From positions 248,001 through 312,000 of the forward strand of contig CBDBON010000003.1 in the NCBI GenBank assembly GCA_965208395.1: DNA of 64,000 nucleotides. The letters are read 5' to 3'. Numbering within the stretch: the stretch's first letter is position 1; each line of letters begins with the position of its first letter. Made by a program: the position numbers and the translations under genes. This stretch comes from CBDBON01 sp965208395. Its GTDB lineage: Bacteria; Chloroflexota; Dehalococcoidia; Lucifugimonadales; CBDBON01. Of this stretch, positions 26,022 to 34,055 are shown in pieces. A model generated the notes under the pieces. That model had not been told where the DNA came from. It searched no databases and saw nothing but the letters and a program-made list of their open reading frames with translations.

Positions 26022-26897
26022 ATGAAGCTGCATCTGATAGACGGCACTTACGAGCTGTTCAGGGCCCACTATGGGGCGCCTCCCACGTATGGATCGGACG
26101 GCCGTCCCGTCGGGGCGGTGCGCGGACTCACCCAGACGCTGCTGCTCCTTCTGCGCCAGCCCGGAGTCACTCATGTCGCCTGCGCCTTCGACACCGTAAT
26201 CGAGTCGTTCCGGAACCGTATGTTCGGAGGGTACAAGACGGGCGACGGAGTGCCCCCGGAGCTTATGGACCAGTTCCCTGTCGCCGAGCGCGCGGCGTCC
26301 TCTCTGGGGCTGACCGTGTGGCCTATGGTGGAGTTCGAGGCCGACGACGCCATCGCGACCGCGGCGAGAAGATGGAGGGACGAGGAGGGGTTGAGCCAGG
26401 TGGTGATCTGCTCGCCCGACAAGGACTTCTTTCAGCTTGTCAGCGGCGCCCGTGTGGTATGCCTGGACAGACGTCGGGAGACCACAGTGGACGAGACCGG
26501 AGTTCATGAGAGATTCGGGGTGGGGCCCGAGTCGATACCGGACTACCTAGCGCTGGTGGGCGACACTGCCGACGGCATTCCGGGCGTGCCTCGTTGGGGA
26601 GCGAAGTCTACCTCCCAGGTGCTGTCCCGATACCGGCATCTGGAGGCTATTCCAGATAATGCGGCCGAGTGGACGGTCAAGCCGCGCGGCGCTAAGGCGC
26701 TTGCCGCTTCCCTTGCCGGTCACAGGGAGGATGCGGCGCTGTACAAGAGGCTCGCCACGCTGCGCACCGACGTACCGATCGGAGAAGAGCTGAGGGACCT
26801 GGCCTGGCGGGGCGTATCCCGCCGCGAGTTCACGGCGCTGTGTGAAGAGATCGGATTGAACGGCCTTTCGAGCCTTCCACATCGGTGGGCGGACTAG
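26022..26897 (+). CDS. Free-standing 5'-3' exonuclease (FEN/PolA N-terminal domain type)
   Basis: 291 residues. LHLIDGTYELFRAHYG is the N-terminal PIN-like acidic motif, EFEADDAIATAARRW and VICSPDKDFFQLV supply the Asp/Glu cluster for two metals, and PDYLALVGDTADGIPGVPRWGAKS is the helix-hairpin-helix (H3TH) DNA-binding element. It equals the 5'-3' exonuclease domain of DNA polymerase I without the polymerase. Such proteins process Okazaki flaps or act in repair. It starts 15 bases after the aminotransferase stop, an unexpected neighbour for metabolic genes. Confidence 0.92.
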   Translation: MKLHLIDGTYELFRAHYGAPPTYGSDGRPVGAVRGLTQTLLLLLRQPGVTHVACAFDTVIESFRNRMFGGYKTGDGVPPELMDQFPVAERAASSLGLTVWPMVEFEADDAIATAARRWRDEEGLSQVVICSPDKDFFQLVSGARVVCLDRRRETTVDETGVHERFGVGPESIPDYLALVGDTADGIPGVPRWGAKSTSQVLSRYRHLEAIPDNAAEWTVKPRGAKALAASLAGHREDAALYKRLATLRTDVPIGEELRDLAWRGVSRREFTALCEEIGLNGLSSLPHRWAD

Positions 26898-26997
26898 GTA
26901 GGCTATGGTTGGCGTGTCGAAACTTTCGGGCGAGCACAAGACCTGCCCCTACATGCGGACGGCATATTGATAGCAGTGTCTCCAGAGAGGGGGAAAA

Positions 26998-28359
26998 ATG
27001 TTTGAGGGCATGGAACTGGTCCGCAACATCGACATTCCCGACAGCTGTGACACCATGGTGGCGCTCGGCAGCTCCACCGCCTTCGGCAACACGCTGTTTG
27101 CGAAGAACAGCGACCGATTGCCGAATGAGTGCCAGCCGCTGACGCAGGTCAAGCGGGCCAAGCACAAGGCCGACACGGTCGTCAACTGCCAGTTCATCGA
27201 CGTGCCCCAGGTGGCGGTGACCTATTCCCACGTCGGGTCCAGACCCTACTGGTGTTGGGGCTACGAGCACGGCTTCAACGAGCACCAGGTGGTCATAGGC
27301 AACGAGGCGGTCAAATCGAAGCTGGAGGAGGCAAAGGAGCCGAAGCTCACCGGCATGGACCTGATCCGGCTGGGCTTGGAGCGCGGGCGGACGGCGGCGG
27401 AGGCTGTGCGCGTCATCACGACGATGGTTACGGCGTTTGGCCAAGGGAGATTCGAAGGCAATCACACGGCGAGCAACTACGACAACGGTCTGATCGTCGC
27501 GGATCCGAGGGAGGCGTACGTCATCGAGACGGCGGGGCACGAGTGGGCCGTCAAAAGGGTCGAGTCGACCCTTGGCATCAGCAACGTCCATTCCATCGGA
27601 ACCGATTGGGGAAACCTCTCTCCTTCGGCGAAGCGGAACGCGGCAGAGAGTGGATGGTGGAAGGACGACGGCGGGCGGTTCGACTTCGCCGGGTCGTACG
27701 CCGATTTCGACGGAGCCAGTGCAGGACGGGGCGCTCAGAGACGGGCGAGGTCGTGCACAGTGCTGTCACGTAACAGCGGCGCGATCGATCTGCTCACCAT
27801 GATGGCGACAATATGCGACCATTCGGACGGCGAGCAGCCGGACGAGCCGTTCAGGACGGATATGCCCTCGACGAGAGCCATCTGCATGCACCACGGTCCT
27901 GATTCCGTCAGCAACACGGCGGGCACCGTCGTGGCGGATCTCTGCTCGAACGGATCGAGGCTGCCCGTCTACTGGTGCAGTCTCTACTCCCCCTGCCTGG
28001 GCGTCTTCATGCCGATGTTCACCGATGGAGAGGTTCCGGCGATCCTGGCCGTGGGGGGTGAAGAGTACAGTGAGAAGAGCCCGTGGTGGCTGTTCTGGGA
28101 GTTGGCGAGAGGTACCCGTGTCGGCGCCGGGTTTGACGAGGGGGCCGTGACGGCTCTCCGATCGGAGTGGACTGGTCTACAGCAAGAGATGCTCGACAGC
28201 GCCTACGATCGGGCGGTGGAGGGACGAGAGCTGATCGCGCGCGGGAAGCAGAAGCAGGCCTCTAAGATGCTGACCAAGTATATGAGGGACAACGCGGAAC
28301 GCGTGGTCAGGAAGGCCAGAGAGCTCGTGTCGCTCGTGCCGGCGATGGCGGCTCACTGA
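26998..28359 (+). CDS. Secernin/C69-type Ntn-hydrolase (dipeptidase-like)
   Basis: 453 residues. After a short propeptide-like start, SCDTMVALGSSTAFGNTLFAKNSDR carries Cys17 as the probable Ntn nucleophile and the NSDR signature of secernins and U34/C69 dipeptidases. Later come SNYDNGLIVADPREAYVIETAGHEWAVKRV and CMHHGPDSVSNTAGTVV, both typical of the secernin group. Bacterial relatives cleave dipeptides or amides; secernins proper have no firmly known substrate. Ribosome-site-like GAGAGGGGG lies before the ATG. No signal peptide. Confidence 0.85.
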   Translation: MFEGMELVRNIDIPDSCDTMVALGSSTAFGNTLFAKNSDRLPNECQPLTQVKRAKHKADTVVNCQFIDVPQVAVTYSHVGSRPYWCWGYEHGFNEHQVVIGNEAVKSKLEEAKEPKLTGMDLIRLGLERGRTAAEAVRVITTMVTAFGQGRFEGNHTASNYDNGLIVADPREAYVIETAGHEWAVKRVESTLGISNVHSIGTDWGNLSPSAKRNAAESGWWKDDGGRFDFAGSYADFDGASAGRGAQRRARSCTVLSRNSGAIDLLTMMATICDHSDGEQPDEPFRTDMPSTRAICMHHGPDSVSNTAGTVVADLCSNGSRLPVYWCSLYSPCLGVFMPMFTDGEVPAILAVGGEEYSEKSPWWLFWELARGTRVGAGFDEGAVTALRSEWTGLQQEMLDSAYDRAVEGRELIARGKQKQASKMLTKYMRDNAERVVRKARELVSLVPAMAAH

Positions 28360-28375
28360 AATGGCGAAGCGCTCT

Positions 28376-28407
28376 CAATCTTCCCCCCGCAGAGCCGGGG
28401 AAGATTG
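28376..28407. terminator. Hairpin between convergent genes (candidate bidirectional terminator)
   Basis: CAATCTTCCCC (28376-28386) and GGGGAAGATTG (28397-28407) are perfect 11-base arms with a ten-base loop. It lies between the secernin stop (28359) and the stop of the convergent LLM gene (28425). There is no T run, so termination strength is uncertain. Confidence 0.5.
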
Positions 28408-28424
28408 AAGATAGGGGCTCTGCG

Positions 28425-29558
28425 TCAGACCGCTGTGGCGACCGGCGAGAGGTCTGCGATCCGGGGCGCGACCTCCGTGGCCAGCAACTCGACCGACCGC
28501 TTCATAAGGGAGTGGTCATCCGGATCGTAGGTGACGCTGAGCACGTAGCCGAACCCGCCGACCAGCTCGTATAGCGCGCGTATCTTCTCGGCGCACTCGT
28601 CCGGGTCGCCGACGATCCAGACGTTCTCCATCATCGAATCGAGCGTCCGCAGACTGCCCGCCTTGGCCTCGTCTCCGCCTCTCGACTCCTCGTCGGTCGC
28701 CGGAGCCTTCCCCTTCGACTTGGCCGCGACCGCCTCCGCGCGAAACTGCTCGAGATGGTAGAAAGCCTTGCCGAAGCTCTCCATTGCGCCGTGGACGGCG
28801 CTCTCGTGGGTGTCTCCCACGAATACGTGGCGGGCTATGCGCCACTCTCCCCTATCTGCGGTACGTCCGGCGGATGCGGCTCCCTCCTCTATGACCGGCC
28901 ACTGGCGCGCAATGTCGGCGGGGAGCATGATCGAGCCGCTCATCGGCAGCCATCCCCGCTCGCCTGCGATGCGAAGGGTATCGGAGCCGGGGCTGTTGCT
29001 GGCCACGCCGATGGGCGGATGGGGCTTATGGAAAGGCTGCATCCAGAGCTTCGCGCCCTGGCTCCTGTAGGCCTCAGGGCTGTGGACTTCGTAGTACTCG
29101 CCCTCGAAGTCGAACCTCTCGCCGTTCGCGGCCCAGATGCCGAGCACCGCCTCCAGGCATTCCCTGCCTCGGTCTCGAACACGGTTCATGTCGGGGTGGT
29201 TCACGCCGTAGACCTCAAGGTCGGAGGCCATCGCCCGGACGCCGATGCCCCAGTAGAACCGGCCCTGGGCCATCTGGTCGATCATGGCGATGCGGTTCGC
29301 GAGCTCGACGGGATGCTGCAGCGGCAGCTGGGTGACACCGGTGCCGAAGGCGATGTTGTCGGTCATCCGCAGCGCCTGGGCGATGATGAGCTCCGGCACA
29401 GGGACGTTCTCCCACGGCAGCGTCGTGTGCTCTCCGATCCAAGCCTCCTTGTATCCGAGTCGGTCGGCCAGCACGATAAGCTCCAGATCACGCTCCCAAG
29501 ACTCGTATAGCCCCCTGTGGGGAAGATGGAACGGCATCTGGAAAAGGCCCAGTTTCAT
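28425..29558 (-). CDS. LLM-class flavin-dependent monooxygenase
   Basis: 377 residues. MKLGLFQMPFHLPHRGLYE, GYKEAWIGEHTTLPWENVP, FGTGVTQLPLQHPVELANRIAMIDQMAQGRFYWGIGV and PPIGVASNSPGSDTLRIAGERGW align with the enzyme at 21140-22231, including the ending NVWIVGDPDECAEKI. The insert with KSKGKAPATDEESRGGDEAK (about 270-290) is a charged loop not shared by the paralogue. AGGAGG with a ten-base spacer precedes the ATG. Substrate unknown. Monocistronic, convergent with the secernin gene. Confidence 0.92.
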   Translation of the reverse strand: MKLGLFQMPFHLPHRGLYESWERDLELIVLADRLGYKEAWIGEHTTLPWENVPVPELIIAQALRMTDNIAFGTGVTQLPLQHPVELANRIAMIDQMAQGRFYWGIGVRAMASDLEVYGVNHPDMNRVRDRGRECLEAVLGIWAANGERFDFEGEYYEVHSPEAYRSQGAKLWMQPFHKPHPPIGVASNSPGSDTLRIAGERGWLPMSGSIMLPADIARQWPVIEEGAASAGRTADRGEWRIARHVFVGDTHESAVHGAMESFGKAFYHLEQFRAEAVAAKSKGKAPATDEESRGGDEAKAGSLRTLDSMMENVWIVGDPDECAEKIRALYELVGGFGYVLSVTYDPDDHSLMKRSVELLATEVAPRIADLSPVATAV

Positions 29559-30013
29559 TTTGGGGTAACCTCCTGCCGGAGTACGCTAGCAAAGCGACTC
29601 CCGCGGCGTCAAGGCGCACCGCGGCGGCGGAGGTGCAGCTCAGCAGTAGTGATCCATCTTCTGGGGTTGCGTGTCTACGGGGAGGAACAGCGGCTAGATC
29701 TCTCGGTAGAAGCCCTGGTCCTCCATGAGCCGTGGAGTGCTTTGTTCACGAATGCAGAACTGACGGAAGCTCGTGGACGTCTGGTAGAACTGGGTTACGA
29801 TCTCATAAAGGCGCTGTCTAGCTACATCATCCTCGCCCTGAGCCTGTCGAAGGGCACGCATTCAAGCTTGGTTGAGTAGGTTGAGCATCCCGTGCCAATT
29901 GCGGAATTTCATAAGGCCTGAGCTCTGACGGCTTCACACGTTGACACCAAACATCGGCGGAGTATAGGCTGCGGCCTAGCACGGGTCATAGCAACGAACA
30001 GAGGTGTACGAAG
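29559..30013. other. Intergenic region with a possible gene remnant and a REP element
   Basis: About 455 bases between divergent genes. A plus-strand frame at about 29650-29879 encodes a plausible-looking stretch (VYGEEQRLDLSVEALVLHEP, then LTEARGRLVELGYDLI), but I see no start codon with a ribosome site and no recognised family. Its end is made of a REP-like unit (29831-29857) that gives the common ALSLSKG translation, then a TAG. Possibly the tail of a decayed gene. Confidence 0.35.
29831..29857. repeat. REP-like element (CCTCGCCCTGAGCCTGTCGA core)
   Basis: One arm of the dispersed palindromic repeat with core CCTGAGCCTGTCGAAGGGC. It resembles the elements at 19.8 and 52.3 kb. Confidence 0.6.
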
Positions 30014-31150
30014 TTGGCTACTTCACTTGACAATCTGGTGTACGAAGAGTTGGGAGTCAGGGTCGTCATCAACGCCCAGGGGAACCGGACGGTGCTGGGT
30101 GGGTCGAGTCCATGGGGAGAGGTCCGCACGGCGATGGACACGGCCAATCGACACTACGTGGAGATGGAGGAGCTTCTCGAGAAGTCGGGCCGGTACATCG
30201 CGCGTTACCTGGGTACGGAGGGCGCCTACGTCACGTCGGGAGCCGGGGCGGCCCTTGCGCTCAGCGCGGCCGCCTGCATGGCGGGGGACGACCAGGAGCG
30301 CATCGCGCAGCTGCCGGAGACGACCGGCATGAGGTCGGAGATCCTGATTCAGAGGACGCACCGGTACAGCTACGACCGGTGCCTCACGTCGACGGGAGCC
30401 AGCCTGATGGAGGTGGGCACGGACGACGGGTGTACCGGCGAGGATCTGGAGGCGGCCATCGGGGATGACACCGCCGCGGTGGCCTTCCTCATCAAGCCGG
30501 ACCAACATGAGAGGTCGCTCCCCATCGAGGAGGTCGTGAGGATAGCCCACGACCGGGGTGTGCCGGTCATCGCCGACGCGGCGGCGCAGAACTACCCGGC
30601 GGAGGTGTTTAGGCGGAACGCGCAGTCGGCGGACCTGGTCTGCTTCGGCGCGAAGTACCTGGGCGCGCCCCATTCGACGGGACTCGTATGTGGCAAGAGG
30701 GACCTGGTCGACGCGGTCGTAGCGCAGGGATTCATCGCGTTTCAGACGGAGGGAGGCAACGCGATCGGCAGGCCGATGAAAGTCGACAAGGACGGCGTCA
30801 TCGCCGTGGTCACCGCCGTCAGGAACTGGCTCACGATGAACCACGAGGACCGTCTCATGGGCATCGAGGCCAAGCTGTCGACGATCCAGAAGGGGCTGCA
30901 GGGAGTGCCGAGGGTCAGGACCGAGATCAAGCCGATTGCCCAGTACTGGGGATTCAGCCTGATCGTGGATATGGAAGAGGAGGCGGGGGGCAAGAGCGCG
31001 ACGGCGGTCGCGGACGAGCTGGCGGAGGGCGACCCGCGCATCTTCGTGACGGCGGACGACGATTCGACCATCACCGTCAACGCCCACGTCTTGAACGACG
31101 GCGAGGAAGATATAGTGGCGGAGCGCCTCAGGAGCGCGCTGCTGACCTAA
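30014..31150 (+). CDS. SelA-like PLP enzyme (D-glucosaminate-6-phosphate ammonia-lyase type)
   Basis: 378 residues; TTG start with GAGGTG seven bases upstream. LGVRVVINAQGNRTVLGGSS matches the opening of the SelA/DgaE-like family (a 'NA-G--T-LG' motif). VTSGAGAALALSAAACMAG is the phosphate-binding stretch, VIADAAAQNYP has the Asp, and FGAKYLGAPHSTG holds the Schiff-base Lys214. Relatives include D-glucosaminate-6-phosphate ammonia-lyase and many uncharacterised aminotransferase-V-like beta-eliminating enzymes; true selenocysteine synthase is longer and tRNA-binding. A lyase on an amino sugar acid or similar is likely. Confidence 0.85.
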   Translation: MATSLDNLVYEELGVRVVINAQGNRTVLGGSSPWGEVRTAMDTANRHYVEMEELLEKSGRYIARYLGTEGAYVTSGAGAALALSAAACMAGDDQERIAQLPETTGMRSEILIQRTHRYSYDRCLTSTGASLMEVGTDDGCTGEDLEAAIGDDTAAVAFLIKPDQHERSLPIEEVVRIAHDRGVPVIADAAAQNYPAEVFRRNAQSADLVCFGAKYLGAPHSTGLVCGKRDLVDAVVAQGFIAFQTEGGNAIGRPMKVDKDGVIAVVTAVRNWLTMNHEDRLMGIEAKLSTIQKGLQGVPRVRTEIKPIAQYWGFSLIVDMEEEAGGKSATAVADELAEGDPRIFVTADDDSTITVNAHVLNDGEEDIVAERLRSALLT

Positions 31151-31170
31151 GAGCCGTGTGCTCGGACAGG

Positions 31171-31196
31171 CTCAGGACGACCGTCCTCGTCCTGAG
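31171..31196. repeat. REP-like hairpin
   Basis: CTCAGGACGA (31171-31180) and TCGTCCTGAG (31187-31196) are perfect 10-base arms around a six-base loop. The core GACAGGCTCAGGACGA belongs to the dispersed repeat family. It lies between convergent genes and might also stop transcription. Confidence 0.65.
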
Positions 31197-31233
31197 ATCC
31201 GCTCGTGCTGAGCTGTAGAAGAAGCCGCTCCCT

Positions 31234-31995
31234 CTAACGCGAGGCAAGCGCGGCTTCGGAGGAGTCGAGCGGCTCGTAGCCCAGTGCGTCGCGGGCGTGC
31301 TCCAGGTCGTAGTAGGTCCACATGTTGTTCGAGACGGCCATGAAGATGTCGTACACCAGGCTTTCGGGGGCCTCGATGCACTTGACGAGCATCTGCAGCA
31401 GGTCACGATGGCTCAGGTAGTAGGAGACGCGGTGCGGATTGTCGGGGGCGTCCACAATCTTCACGGAGCCTATGCGCACGCACAGGACGGATAGTCCATA
31501 GGCGTCGGAGTAGTGGCGCCCCAGCGCCTCGCCGAAGACCTTGGCGGCCCCGTAGATGCCAAGCGGCCTGACTTGGTCGTGCCGTATCCTCGTCCACTCG
31601 TCAGGGACATCCTCGTACCGCCCTTCGGCAATGGCGTCGTAGGGAGGGATGAGTGAGAATCCGCCGATGGCTGCGCCGCTGCTTCCAAAGACCACTCGCT
31701 TCACGCCGGCCAGCCGTGCGGCCTCGTAGACGTTGCGCACTCCGATGATGTTGGCGGACAGGTTGCCTTCCCAGTCGGCAAAGCCGGTGACGGCGGACAT
31801 GTGTACGACGGTGTCGATTCCGTCGAAGGCCGGTCGGATCGCGTCCAGGTCGGCGACGTCGGCCTGAAGACAGGGGAAGTCCTCGACGGGCCGCCGGTTG
31901 AGAGCGGTGATCTCGTACCCGCCGATCTCCCTGAGATGTCTGGCCAGCAGGCCGCCTATGAGGCCGCTCACGCCGGTTATGAGAACTCGTTTCAT
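31234..31995 (-). CDS. NAD-dependent epimerase/dehydratase (extended SDR)
   Basis: 253 residues. VLITGVSGLIGGLLARHL (4-21) is the GxxGxxG nucleotide loop of extended SDRs. VVHMSAVTG follows. VFGSSGAAIGG has the active-site Ser region, and LGIYGAAKVFGEAL the YxxxK pair. Related to nucleoside-sugar epimerases and uronate dehydrogenases. Its start overlaps the upstream SDR stop by four bases (ATGA), so it is translationally coupled. Last gene of the phosphotriesterase-SDR-epimerase operon. Confidence 0.9.
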   Translation of the reverse strand: MKRVLITGVSGLIGGLLARHLREIGGYEITALNRRPVEDFPCLQADVADLDAIRPAFDGIDTVVHMSAVTGFADWEGNLSANIIGVRNVYEAARLAGVKRVVFGSSGAAIGGFSLIPPYDAIAEGRYEDVPDEWTRIRHDQVRPLGIYGAAKVFGEALGRHYSDAYGLSVLCVRIGSVKIVDAPDNPHRVSYYLSHRDLLQMLVKCIEAPESLVYDIFMAVSNNMWTYYDLEHARDALGYEPLDSSEAALASR

Positions 31996-32810
31996 GGCTG
32001 CCTCAGGCGGTCGAGCATGGTCAGAGGGGTGGTGACCGTCACGCCGGCGTCTACCGGCAGCGCCACGCCCGTCACCCAGCGGGACTCGTCGCTCGCGAGG
32101 AAGAGCGCAGCGTAGGCGACATCCCAGGCGGTACCTTCGGTGCCGAGCGGGGAGGTGCGCCGTCGAAGCTCACGTGCCTCCTCCGTGAGCCCGCCCGCCA
32201 CCATCGGCGTGTAGAGGAATCCCGGCAGTATGGCGTTGACCCGGATGTTGTCGGGGCCGTAGTCGGAGGCCATCGAGATCGTCAGAGATACGATGCCGCC
32301 CTTCGATACGACGTATGGCACGCTGTCGAAGCCGCCTCCCGAGCGTACCGCAACCACGGAGGAGAGGTTGACTATCGATCCGCCGCCTCCACGCTGCATC
32401 TCGGGCACCGCGTACTTGCCGGTCAGCATCATGCTCTTGAGGTTCACGTCCAGGACGCGATCCCAGACCTCTTCGGCGACGTCCACAACCTTGCCTGGCA
32501 GCGTGATACCCACGTTGTTGACCAGCACGTCGAGCCGTCCATACCTGTCGACCACCTCGCGGACCATCCTGGCGCAGTCGCTGGCGTCGGTAACATCGAC
32601 CTCGACCGTGGAGGCCGCGCCGCCCTCCTGCTCGATCGCGGCCAACGTCTCCTCTGCCCTGGAGGCCTCGCGGTCCGCGAGAAGCACGCTCGCGCCTTCG
32701 CGGGCGAAGAGCGTGGCGATAGCTCTTCCCGTCCCGACGCCGGGCCCGCTCGAGCCGGCTCCGGTGACTATGGCAACCTTCCCCTCCATACGGGGCCGTC
32801 TTTCGACCAT
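31992..32810 (-). CDS. Short-chain dehydrogenase/reductase
   Basis: 272 residues from ATG 32810, chosen for GGAGG eight bases upstream; the frame is open to 32837. VAIVTGAGSSGPGVGTGRAIATLF is a slightly expanded TGxxxGxG cofactor loop. DVLVNNVGI is the NNxG motif, SIVNLSSVVAVRSG the catalytic Ser, and YVVSKGG the YxxxK. A classic FabG-type oxidoreductase on an alcohol or ketone. Middle gene of the operon; the phosphotriesterase-like gene ends 28 bases upstream. Confidence 0.9.
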   Translation of the reverse strand: MVERRPRMEGKVAIVTGAGSSGPGVGTGRAIATLFAREGASVLLADREASRAEETLAAIEQEGGAASTVEVDVTDASDCARMVREVVDRYGRLDVLVNNVGITLPGKVVDVAEEVWDRVLDVNLKSMMLTGKYAVPEMQRGGGGSIVNLSSVVAVRSGGGFDSVPYVVSKGGIVSLTISMASDYGPDNIRVNAILPGFLYTPMVAGGLTEEARELRRRTSPLGTEGTAWDVAYAALFLASDESRWVTGVALPVDAGVTVTTPLTMLDRLRQP

Positions 32811-32838
32811 GTGAAAAGCCTCCAATGTCCGCGGCAAG

Positions 32839-33903
32839 TTACCGGGGTTCTGTGAACGTGAACGCGCGGGCGGGATTCCGGACGAGGATTCTGTCGATGT
32901 CCTCTTCAGTAAATCCTCTGCTCCTCATCCGGGGAACGATCTGAGAGGGCAGGTAGCAAAGGCCGTGGCCGCCGTGCCGCATCAGGCGCGATCTGTTGGC
33001 GAGGTCCTGCGCTATGAGGATACGGTCCCCGTAGCCCTCGGCGATCAGCCACGCCATCTGGTCCATCTTGGCCGCGTCGTTCGGCATCGACTTCACCTTG
33101 TAAGAGCCATAGTAGGAACTCTCCGTTCCGACGAGGTCCCAGTTGATGTAGCAGCCGCGCTCGGCGACCTCTTTGAGGGTCGCGTCGAGAAAGAGGGTCC
33201 GTTCGATATGCCCCATGACGGTGTGGCCCATGTCCGTGCCGACGTCGTCCAGCTCGTCCAGTATCTCCGCCGGGGCGCTCTCGTCGCGTCCCGGATGAAT
33301 CAACAGCGGCGCTCCCGTCGCTCTATGCGCCCGACCCGACGCGCGAACGGCCTTGCGTTCATTGTCCGACAGGGGCCAGCCGCAGCCCACCTCGCCTATC
33401 ACCCCCGTCTTGACCCGGGTGTCGTCGGCGCCCTCCGTGATGTCGGAGACGATCCGGGCGACGAGGTCGTCCTCCGTTAGGTCATCCATCTCGGGCGGGT
33501 GGACGAGCTTCTGGTAGTATGAGCCGCCCATGACGATGTTGACGCCGGTGGCTCTGGATATCCTGGCGAGTCCGACCGGATCCCTGCCCACTCCCATGCT
33601 GGTGACGTCGATCAGCGAGTCGCCGCCGAGCTGCTTGTAGAGCGATACCTCCTCGATGGCGGTATCGATGTCCCAGACCTGCCCGTTGGCTGCGCTACCG
33701 AAGTAGTGGTGGCGGATGTAGCCGATATTCTCCATCGAGACAGGCTGGCTGTGGATGTGCCTCGCGCCGGCCTGCGGCGGCGCGAGCGTGAATGGGGACT
33801 GGTCCACCAGCACGTGCTCGTGCGTCAGGGTGAAGCCCAACTCGCCGGGGTCGATGGGTCCGGTGACGGTCTGGACTTTGCCTGCAAGGTTGAAGTCGGT
33901 CAT
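32839..33903 (-). CDS. Phosphotriesterase-family amidohydrolase (PTE/PHP-like)
   Basis: 354 residues. TLTHEHV gives the HxH metal ligands (about 27-29). GVIGEVGCGW occupies the position of the bridging carboxylated lysine of PTE, but with Glu as in phosphotriesterase homology protein. LLIHPGRD, MGHIER and LIAQDLANR supply the other His, His and Asp ligands. Members hydrolyse phosphotriesters or lactones, or have unknown natural substrates. AGAGG six bases before the ATG. First gene of a three-gene operon with an SDR and an epimerase, suggesting lactone or sugar-acid metabolism (inference). Confidence 0.9.
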   Translation of the reverse strand: MTDFNLAGKVQTVTGPIDPGELGFTLTHEHVLVDQSPFTLAPPQAGARHIHSQPVSMENIGYIRHHYFGSAANGQVWDIDTAIEEVSLYKQLGGDSLIDVTSMGVGRDPVGLARISRATGVNIVMGGSYYQKLVHPPEMDDLTEDDLVARIVSDITEGADDTRVKTGVIGEVGCGWPLSDNERKAVRASGRAHRATGAPLLIHPGRDESAPAEILDELDDVGTDMGHTVMGHIERTLFLDATLKEVAERGCYINWDLVGTESSYYGSYKVKSMPNDAAKMDQMAWLIAEGYGDRILIAQDLANRSRLMRHGGHGLCYLPSQIVPRMRSRGFTEEDIDRILVRNPARAFTFTEPR

Positions 33904-33929
33904 CCAGCGCCTCTGTACGCCCGGGCATC

Positions 33930-33958
33930 AGTATAGAGGACGTTCCACGGCCAGTCCA
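33930..33958 (-). promoter_or_regulatory. Candidate promoter for the phosphotriesterase operon
   Basis: On the minus strand TGGACT (33958-33953), 17 bases, then TATACT (33935-33930), 27 bases before the start codon. Divergent to the promoter at 33981-34009. Confidence 0.45.
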
Positions 33959-33980
33959 TACGGGCATTGGAGAGGGCTCC

Positions 33981-34009
33981 TTGACTGCGCGAACTGTCGA
34001 ATCTACAAT
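33981..34009 (+). promoter_or_regulatory. Candidate promoter for the SDR gene at 34056
   Basis: TTGACT (33981-33986), 17-base spacer, TACAAT (34004-34009): a good sigma70-type pair 46 bases upstream of the TTG start. Confidence 0.6.
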
Positions 34010-34055
34010 CCGCCCGCACCGCAAGACGATCTTAAGGGATAGGAGGCAGGAGACG

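Noticed and set aside
24552..26507. Long open frame of about 651 codons on the minus strand
   Set aside because: Antisense to the aminotransferase and exonuclease genes; high GC makes such shadows common.
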